Below are positions 31,955-38,579 of a stretch of DNA of 39,816 nucleotides, piece by piece (within the stretch, counting starts at the first letter, position 1; each line of letters starts with the position of its first letter). Position numbers and translations under genes: made by a program. Source of the stretch: an uncultured Clostridia bacterium (GTDB lineage Bacteria; Bacillota; Clostridia; Oscillospirales; CAG-382); NCBI GenBank assembly GCA_947630765.1, contig CANRIX010000019.1, positions 1 through 39,816 on the forward strand, written 5' to 3'. The notes under the pieces are model-generated. The model had not been told where the DNA came from and did not search any database. It saw nothing but the letters and a program-made list of their open reading frames with translations.

Positions 31955-32145
31955 GGGACGGGGGGAAGGGTACGGTGGGGGACGTCGCGTCCCCCACACC
32001 CCCCGTAGCGCGAAATCGACCTTGTCGATTTCGGGGGGGACTTGAACCGCGTCAGCCGAGTTTCACACCGTCCGCAAAAGGACCGTCACCCCCAAATTCG
32101 CCCGGCTCCTGTCGGAGCCAGCACCCCCACTTCGCACTCTCTCTC
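31955..32145. repeat. A and D elements upstream of terL
   Basis: GGGTACGGTG, H1 GGGGGACG/CGTCCCCC (about 31978-31996), H2 GAAATCGAC/GTCGATTTC (about 32013-32033), then a D element with GGCTCC/GGAGCC between CACCCCCAAATTCGC and AGCACCCCC (about 32088-32130). The H1 has the same stem as the copy at 25102 and the H2 the same stem as at 25590, so the two stems combine independently. Confidence 0.75.
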
Positions 32146-32269
32146 GAAAGTTGGGGATTCTGTAACGTTTTGGTTGTTCTCGTGATGTGTTGGCTCTATC
32201 GCTATCGCGAAGTCATCCGTCGTTGCATTCAAGGGGAAATTGAAATTTGTAACATCTCAACCGTTCTTC

Positions 32270-34600
32270 GCCCTTTCTTTTTTCCTCTCTTGCCCAATCA
32301 ACTCCCGCGAGCCACTTCACGCGGCGCACCCCTGCGCCGCCCCGTGTTTTTGTACTCGCTTTTGAAGAGAACCCCGCCTTGCGGTCGTACCGATGTCCTG
32401 AACTTCTGCTCTTGACACTTTTTTCAGCCAATCAACTCACGCGAGCCACTTCACGCGGCGCACCCTTGCGCCGCCCCACGTTTTTTGCATTCGCGTTCGG
32501 GGATTGGGAACAGTCTGCCGATTTTGCGACGCACCGGCTTCCCCCATGACACGTCAGCTGGACTTCACACTGCCGCAAAGGACTGTCACCCCCAAAATCG
32601 CCAGACTGCTGTCGCAATTCGCAAAAGTCCTTGACTTTTGCGAACGCCGAAGTTTCCACTTGCGGCTCAGCCGCGAGCCGCATTTGCCGCTTTGCGCGAC
32701 GCGCAGAACAGCAAACCGTGGAAATTCGAGCCAGCGCCCCCACTTCGCGTTTTCACTCACGAAGGTTGGAGCTCCTGTAACACTCCCACCCGCTCTACGC
32801 CCTTTCTTTCGCTCTTGGCGCTTTTTTTACCAATCAACTCCCGAGAATCCATTCACGCGGCGCACCCCTGCGCCGCCCCACGTTTCACGCACCTGCGTTC
32901 GATTTCCCGTTTTTCGTCCTTGCACACGGTGGGTTATCACCACATACGTCATACTCTGTTCCACGAAACAGTACGTCGTCATCTAAAACATCATCAACTC
33001 CCGCGGATCCCTTCCACGCGGCGCATCCCTGCGCCGCCCCATTTTTTATGCTCGCGTTTGGAAAAAAGTCCATTCTGTACGGTTGTACCCCACAAAATCC
33101 GCCAGACTGCTGTCGCAGCCCGCTCCCCCACTTCGCGTTCCCTCTCTCGGAAAAAATAGCTCTTGCTTCCGTGCTACTTCCGTTTCATGGACCACGCTTT
33201 CGGTTCGCGTTCCCACTTTCGAGGGCAATCTCGTCTTTCAGTTGTATTGATGTCCCAAACTTCCACTCTTCGCTTTTTTCTTCCAATCAACTCCCGCGAA
33301 TCCCTTCACGCGGCGCACCCTTGCGCCGCCCCACGTTTCACGCACCTGCGTTCGGCTTTCCGTTTTTCGTCTTCTCGCTTCAATTTTTATCCCCGCAATA
33401 CATCCCACGTCGTTCCACGAAACAGTACGTCGTCATCTAAAACATCATCAACTCCCGCGAATCCCTTCACGCGGCGCACCCCTGCGCCGCCCCACGTTTC
33501 ACACACCTGCGTTCGGCTTTCCGTTTTTCGCCTTCTCGCTTCAATTTTTATCCCCGCGATACATCCCACGTCGTTCCACGAAACAGTACGTCGTCATCTA
33601 AAACATCATCAACTCCCGCGGATCCCTTCCACGCGGCGCATCCCTGCGCCGCCCCGTGTTTTTGCGTTCTCTTTCGGGGAAAATCTCGCCTTGCGGTCAT
33701 GCCACACCCCTGCTCCGCCTTTTCACGCCTCCGCGCCGCCTTTCCACGCCCCCGCGCTTGGGGAAACCCCGCCTTTGGGTCATGCCGATGTCCCCAGCTT
33801 CCGCTCTTGGCGCTTTTTTTACCAATCAACTCCCGAGAATCCATTCACGCGGCGCACCCCTGCGCCGCCCCGTGTTTTTTGCGCACTTATAAAACCGTTC
33901 GTTCTGTGCGTTTGTGCCCCACTTTCGAGCGGAAACCCACCTTGCGGTCGCACCGATGTCCCGAACTTCCACGCTTTGCTTTTTTCACTCTCCGCTTTTT
34001 TCTTCCAATCAACTCCCGCAAGCCACTTCACGCGGCGCACCCTTGCGCCGCCCCGTGTTTTTGCACTCAGTTTCGTTCGCATCATCTCTTTCGGGAAAAG
34101 CCACGTCTTGCGGTTTTGTCACGCCCCCGCGCCGTCACCGCCGGCATTATGTCAACTGCTTTCCGACCGGACGAACCGAAGCGGACGAACGCTACGCCTT
34201 CTCCTGCTACCTAAAAGCCACTCTCTTTTCGTCCTTTTCTAATCAACTCACGCGAATCCCTTCCACGCGGCGCGCCCCCGCGCCGCCCCGTGTTTCCGCG
34301 CACACAGCGCACGGCTCCACGCTTGTGGGAAAACCCGTCTTGCGGTTTTGTCACGCCCCCGCGCCGTCACCGACGACATTATGTCAACCACCTTCCAAAC
34401 GGACGGAGCAGAACAGAAAGAACGCGACAGCCATTTCCTATGCGATCCCCCACGCAACTCACGCGAACCCCTCACGTGCCACGCCCCTGCGCCGCCCCGC
34501 GTTTCCGCACACACGCCGCACGGCTCCACGCTTGGGGAATCGACCCCTTGCGGTCGTGCCCCTCCCCTGCGTCGCAACCACATTATGTCAACCACAAACC
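32270..34600 (+). repeat. Array of about eleven B repeats between terS and terL
   Basis: The repeat unit reads CAATCAACTCCCGCGAATCC, then CTTCAC, then hairpin GCGGCGCA/TGCGCCGC, then CCCCGTGTTTTTG. Hairpins lie at 32321, 32455, 32857, 33018, 33310, 33471, 33633, 33849, 34032, 34267 and a degenerate one near 34480. Between them recur the motif CCTTGCGGTCG, a CACGAAACAGTACGTCGTC segment, and (three times) CATTATGTCAAC about 90 bases after the hairpin. Stem plus T-run resembles a terminator pointing right, against the phage genes. Long ORFs through the array are a by-product of the repeat frame. Confidence 0.85.
32580..32760. repeat. D element carrying element Y, copy 3
   Basis: CACCCCCAAAATCGCC, a long hairpin CGCAAAAGTC/GACTTTTGCG (about 32619-32643), then the three-way junction. 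Its outer stem is TTTCCAC/GTGGAAA (32653-32659 with 32718-32724), extendable with CGAA/TTCG over one bulged base. Its inner hairpin is TGCGGCTC/GAGCCGCA (32661-32682), and a third arm closes with TTTGC/GCAAA. The outer stem differs from copy 1 by a compensated A-T to C-G pair change. Confidence 0.75.
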
Positions 34601-34631
34601 ACCCTCACGCCAACACCCAAACGACCAACGG

Positions 34632-35003
34632 TCACTTGGTCCAGCCGTCCGCGAGCCCCTTCAAAACGACCGTCTGCGTCGTCGGCAGCTGGTCGTCGGG
34701 GCGGTCGAGGTAGCCGTGGTTGTTCTTCAAATCGAACGCGAGCACGGCCGCCGGCAGCTTCCCGGCGAACGCGAGCTGCTTCTTGATCTTCGCGATCCGA
34801 TTGCAGGCGCACCGCACCGCCTCGCCGTACCGCTTGTGCGCGGCGCACGCCGTCAGGTCCGCCCGCGTCGTGCCCAAAAAATCGGCAAGCCCCTCCACGT
34901 CCGCGACCTCCCCGCTCGCCGGCAGGTACTCCTCGAAATACTGCCGCAGCTTCTCGGCGCAGTCCTCCCGCGACCGAAACGGCACGCTGTTTTTGCTCTT
35001 CAT
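34632..35003 (-). CDS. terS: Phage terminase small subunit
   Basis: DNA-recognition subunit of the packaging terminase. 123 residues with helices in the order expected (LRQYFEEYLPASGEVADVEGLADFLG, an HTH-like DNA-binding start, quoted only in part), the RIAKIKKQLAFAGKLPAAVLAFDLKNNHGYLD-type central region (the KNNHGY motif is typical), and a basic end. ATG 35003 has AAAGGAG 10 bases upstream. Three LexA-type boxes lie upstream (35036-35162), so the gene is probably SOS-regulated. Confidence 0.75.
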   Translation of the reverse strand: MKSKNSVPFRSREDCAEKLRQYFEEYLPASGEVADVEGLADFLGTTRADLTACAAHKRYGEAVRCACNRIAKIKKQLAFAGKLPAAVLAFDLKNNHGYLDRPDDQLPTTQTVVLKGLADGWTK

Positions 35004-35034
35004 CGCTTCATCGCTCCTTTCTGTCAATAGGATA

Positions 35035-35162
35035 ACACATTTGTTCGGAAATTTCATCTCGTTTTTGTCGCATTTTTGTTCGATTGCAAACATACGTTCG
35101 TTTCCTCCCGTTTTGTTGCCGGTTGTTTTCCCTAATCCGCAAAATATTAGAACATTTGTTCT
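35035..35162 (-). promoter_or_regulatory. Cluster of LexA-type (SOS) operators upstream of terS
   Basis: CGAACGTATGTTTG (35100-35087, minus strand) matches the Firmicutes LexA consensus CGAACN4GTTYG completely. AGAACATTTGTTCT (35149-35162) has GAACN4GTTC, identical in core to the box at 13830. CGAACAAATGTG (35047-35036) and CGAACAAAAATG (near 35082-35071) are half sites. No strong -35/-10 pair was found; the boxes overlap the most likely promoter region. This supports control of the packaging gene by DNA damage. Confidence 0.65.
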
Positions 35163-35284
35163 GTTTTGGGACGAAAAAGAAACCCGTGCGAATCCCGCTC
35201 TCCGCACGAGTTCATTTTTTATTCATATTTATAAACGGCAATCGCACCGTCATTTCGGCGAGGCTGCGCACCCCGCTTCTCCTC

Positions 35285-35317
35285 AAAAAATAGCCTGAAA
35301 CCGCATCCTGCGGCTAT
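35285..35317 (-). terminator. Terminator after the CnaB gene
   Basis: On the minus strand ATAGCC/GGCTAT encloses CCGCA/TGCGG and TTTTTT follows (35290-35285). A second stem near 35183-35209 (CCGTGCG/CGCACGAG with ATTTTTT on the plus strand) may be an unrelated rightward terminator. Confidence 0.75.
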
Positions 35318-35345
35318 AAATCATTTTCACATGCGGTCGCAAAGG

Positions 35346-37049
35346 TTAGGTGACGCCTGAAATCGGGTCACCTTTAATATCGACCTTCTTGATTTTGAGG
35401 GTGCCGTATTTCGGGTTGGATATGAACAGGTCCGCGTTGCTACCGTCCCATTGGTTGATTCTGTATGTGGACCCCCTTTCGCCGTCGGCGTCCGTGTATG
35501 GCAAGGAGAAATACACCTTCGTATCATTCAGCGCATATCCGCTCGGCGCCCTTGTTTCCTTGACGTAGTAGTCCCCTTTGGGCAGATCCGACCAGTACGC
35601 GCACAAGCCGATTCCATCACGTTGCTTGGTTTCTTGTTCCGTTCCATATTGAACATACGTCCCGGTGCCGTTATCCTTGTACAGCGCAAACCACGCGCCC
35701 GTCAGATACCGCCTTTGTTCGGTGTACCGTTCATCCTCTTTCTGCACCGCGACTTTATAACTCTCGTGCGGGTCATATACGGTGACTTCGGAGCCATCGC
35801 TCGTGTATACGATGTCATATGAACCCGGCACACCACTATGCCCCGACCCCGGCAAGGTGATATAGATGTCTGTGCTATTCAGTTCATAGCCGGATGGGGC
35901 GGACGTTTCGCTTACTATATAATCACCGGCGGGAAGCGAATCCCAAAGGATATGTCCGCTACTGTCGGTAGTTCCTGTTTTATAAGATGCGTAGACGCTA
36001 CCTGCTTTTCGATACAGGCTAAACTTCGCCCCGGAAAGGGGTACGGCATGGTCGTCCTTGTCAACCTTTGTCAGGTTGATTTTGTAAAATTCTTCCGGCG
36101 GGTTTTCGTTGACCGCGTACAGGAACAGGTCCTGATAATTCGCGTCTGCGCCGTCGTTGATATCCGCTGTGTCCAAACGACGAAGCACATGGACGTCGTT
36201 ACCAAATTTGAGATAGATGCCGTAATTATCAGTTTTCCCGGTATCAGGGTTTTCGTTTGTGATTCTCCCGCTTATGTGGTCTGCATCCGTGAGTGCGGCT
36301 CTCAAAATCTCGTCTGCGACTTCTACGAGCTTCTTTGAGGTCTCTTGATTTGGCGACGGAAGAAAGCCGTTAAAATTCTTATTTTGGGTCCAATTGGACA
36401 TGGCGTATGGCGTCCAAGTGTTGCCGACGAAATGCCCGGTCACGTATTGCATCAATCGCGTGTCCCATTCGTACCGATACGCAATTGAAACGGCTTCTTC
36501 CATAAATCCGTTGGTCCACAAAACGGAAGTCCCATCTACTCCGTTAGGATGTAATTTATGTGCATAGTAGAAGCAACGGAAGATGAAATCGTAGGGGATT
36601 TGTCTTCCCTTGCGCCACGTCGGGTCCGATTCGGTTCCGAGATAATGGGCGCCGTATTTTTCGCTGTTGTTAAAGTTATCAGTATGTATTCCATTGGCGT
36701 CGATTGTCAATAATCCTTTTAGCGTTACGCGGTTCGTGGGTTGCATATATCCCATCTGTGCACAAGACGCATAGTAGGTTTGATCGCCGTATTCGACTAC
36801 GTACCCCGATGTGAACTCGAACTCAAGCAATGCATCTGCTTGTTTGTTCTTATAGTCGTAGCCATAGTACCAAATCGAACTTCCTATAACTTCGCTGGAA
36901 GATTTTACAATGGTGTACCAGCTCGATGCGGCTTTTGCTTCCAACGGTCCTGCTATGAACAGCGATGACATGGCGCCGAATACCGTCAGTACTGTCAGCA
37001 GGACACATACGAAACGACTGAACGAACGGCGTTTTACTTTGGTTTTCAT
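35346..37049 (-). CDS. Secreted CnaB-domain (SpaA-like) adhesin, C-terminally truncated
   Basis: 567 residues. A signal peptide (to about residue 41, AKAAS) and a large N-terminal domain with few known motifs (CAQMGYMQPTNRVTLKGL) are followed by two CnaB-type isopeptide domains. CnaB-1 runs from NLTKVDKDD to VSETSAPSGYEL; CnaB-2 runs from VAVQKEDERYTEQ to VKETRAPSGYALN. Each has the Lys at the start and Glu in the ETxAPSGY strand that form the isopeptide bond. A third CnaB begins (YGTLKIKKVDIKGDPISGV) but stops after one strand. No LPxTG sorting signal or membrane anchor remains. Codon usage is AT-richer than in the phage genes. A terminator follows the stop, so it may be expressed as a shortened protein. 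Confidence 0.8.
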   Translation of the reverse strand: MKTKVKRRSFSRFVCVLLTVLTVFGAMSSLFIAGPLEAKAASSWYTIVKSSSEVIGSSIWYYGYDYKNKQADALLEFEFTSGYVVEYGDQTYYASCAQMGYMQPTNRVTLKGLLTIDANGIHTDNFNNSEKYGAHYLGTESDPTWRKGRQIPYDFIFRCFYYAHKLHPNGVDGTSVLWTNGFMEEAVSIAYRYEWDTRLMQYVTGHFVGNTWTPYAMSNWTQNKNFNGFLPSPNQETSKKLVEVADEILRAALTDADHISGRITNENPDTGKTDNYGIYLKFGNDVHVLRRLDTADINDGADANYQDLFLYAVNENPPEEFYKINLTKVDKDDHAVPLSGAKFSLYRKAGSVYASYKTGTTDSSGHILWDSLPAGDYIVSETSAPSGYELNSTDIYITLPGSGHSGVPGSYDIVYTSDGSEVTVYDPHESYKVAVQKEDERYTEQRRYLTGAWFALYKDNGTGTYVQYGTEQETKQRDGIGLCAYWSDLPKGDYYVKETRAPSGYALNDTKVYFSLPYTDADGERGSTYRINQWDGSNADLFISNPKYGTLKIKKVDIKGDPISGVT

Positions 37050-37109
37050 TTGTTTTCGTTCCTTTCCTTTCTGTTAGTTTTGTTTTCGTTTTTTACTTTT
37101 TTAGAAATG

Positions 37110-37147
37110 AAAAGGACTTGAGTTTGCGCGGTTCTTCAAGTCCTTTT
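37110..37147 (-). terminator. Terminator between the CAP and CnaB genes
   Basis: AAAAGGACTTGA pairs with TCAAGTCCTTTT perfectly; the T-rich flanks make it usable in both directions. No clear promoter follows it before the CnaB start, so the CnaB gene may depend on read-through. Confidence 0.8.
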
Positions 37148-37174
37148 CGGTTGGTATTTAATTGTGTTTGGGTT

Positions 37175-38464
37175 TCAGTCTTTTACCCACTCAATGTGTT
37201 CGTTTCCGTTTTCGTCCAAGGTGATATGCTCGTAACCTTTTTCGTCGGGGTTGTAGCGGCAGACGGTAACGTAACAGTTCTTTGGACCGATGCCGATGCC
37301 GACGTAGACATAATCTTTATAACCTGCACCTTTCCCACCAACATACACCCAATGCCCTGCGGATGCGCGGAACGCGTCTACGATATATTTTGCATAGGTA
37401 TCAATTCGAGATTCCGCATCCGCATCATCTACAGTAGTTTCTGTCCAGTAACTCGTTCCAATCCATGCTTCTTGTCCGGGTGCTTCCCAATGAGGTTCGA
37501 GATTACCCCTTCCATACGGGTCAATATACAAATAGTCATGAAAGGTTCCGCACTTCGTTGCTTCTGCGGCTTTTGCAATATCGTCCAGATTATGTCCTTT
37601 GTGCTCACCGCCTTGAAGCGACTGTTCGCAACGAACCTCGTTGAGTTCGGTCAACTTTTCCGACATAATCAGCGTCGGTGCACCTTCCTCGGCACGGTAT
37701 TTGTTAATCCAGTACAGAATGCGTTCTTCTTCAATCTTTGCGATTTCGTTCCACGAGTAAACTTCGCGTTCCACTTTGTAGTCGCACCCTGCGTTCGCAC
37801 AATGGTCAAGCAGCTTTCCACGTTCGGTTGCGGTAGGCGCTTTCGTGATTTCATAGCCCACGGAAAGACCGGCGGCTTTTGCAAGTTCGTAACTCATTCG
37901 ATGTCCCGTCGCGGGGACCTCATTGTCCTTGTAGCTGTCGCCGCAAGAACACTTGTGAAGCGTGTAGCCGTCTTCGGTGCAGGTGGGTTTCACGACCGTC
38001 GTTTTGTAGCTGTGCTTGTGCGCCGTCTGCGACGGGTTGCCCGAACCGCTGGAAGTATCGACGCTACCGCCGTTCTCGCTACCTTCGGTGGGCTTGCTAC
38101 TCTCGCTGTTTTCGGCGGGTTTGCTCGACGTGGACGCGTCCGAACTCGTCGCGCTCGATTCCGTCCCGGTGGACGTTTCGCTCGACGTATCACTTTCGGC
38201 GCTCGTCGTCGTGCTGGACGCTTCGCTTTCCGTGGACGTTTCGCTCGATGTGCTTTCCGTGGACGTTTCGCCGGACGTTCCGTCCGCGCTCGACGTGCTT
38301 TCCGCGCTCGCGTCCGTATCCGTTTCCGCGACGGACACGCTCTGATCATACAGGCTGGATTCCGACCCGGAAGCCGCGCCCGTTCCTTCGTTCGCGTCGT
38401 GTGCGCACGCCATGCACAGCATCGCAAGCACCAGCACCAACGCGAGAACCCTTCTCTTTTTCAC
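37175..38464 (-). CDS. CAP-domain lipoprotein with Ser/Thr/Glu-rich stalk
   Basis: 429 residues. The start is GTG 38464 (GGGGAGG 10 bases upstream). A lipoprotein-type signal ends at about residue 20 (LAMLCMAC). A stalk of about 120 residues made of Ser, Thr and Glu repeats follows. Next comes a small CxC domain (HSYKTTVVKPTCTEDGYTLHKCSCGDSYKDN, quoted for its key Cys residues) of a type common in Clostridial surface proteins. Last is a CAP/SCP-like domain (about 235-415) with ILYWINKYRAEEGAPTL, HKGHN and YVYVGIGIG. CAP proteins are extracellular with varied binding or enzymatic roles. The stalk is built of near-repetitive codons, so the region is prone to slippage. Promoter at 38505-38533. 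Confidence 0.85.
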   Translation of the reverse strand: MKKRRVLALVLVLAMLCMACAHDANEGTGAASGSESSLYDQSVSVAETDTDASAESTSSADGTSGETSTESTSSETSTESEASSTTTSAESDTSSETSTGTESSATSSDASTSSKPAENSESSKPTEGSENGGSVDTSSGSGNPSQTAHKHSYKTTVVKPTCTEDGYTLHKCSCGDSYKDNEVPATGHRMSYELAKAAGLSVGYEITKAPTATERGKLLDHCANAGCDYKVEREVYSWNEIAKIEEERILYWINKYRAEEGAPTLIMSEKLTELNEVRCEQSLQGGEHKGHNLDDIAKAAEATKCGTFHDYLYIDPYGRGNLEPHWEAPGQEAWIGTSYWTETTVDDADAESRIDTYAKYIVDAFRASAGHWVYVGGKGAGYKDYVYVGIGIGPKNCYVTVCRYNPDEKGYEHITLDENGNEHIEWVKD

Positions 38465-38504
38465 GCCGCGACCGCCTCCCCTTCAAAAAAGTTCCTTCCA
38501 CCCC

Positions 38505-38533
38505 ACTATACGCCTTTTTCCCGCCTGTGTCAA
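38505..38533 (-). promoter_or_regulatory. Promoter of the CAP lipoprotein gene
   Basis: TTGACA (38533-38528), 17-base spacer, TATAGT (38510-38505) on the minus strand. Confidence 0.9.
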
Positions 38534-38579
38534 GGGAAAACGCGAAAAATGTCGCCGTTCCCCGCGTAGGTGGGGCAAG

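Noticed and set aside
30457..32415. 652-codon ORF on the plus strand
   Set aside because: It is antisense to terL and its ends run into A and B repeats; low-complexity Arg/Val/Gln composition.
33163..34242. Long ORFs through the B array (359 codons on the plus strand and others)
   Set aside because: They repeat the translation of the B unit (HAAHPCAAP...), have no start signal or codon bias, and arise because the repeat lacks stops in one frame.
32270..34600. CRISPR array
   Set aside because: The B repeats are about 60 bp with an internal palindrome, spacing is irregular (110-400 bp), the intervals are themselves repetitive, and no cas gene is present.
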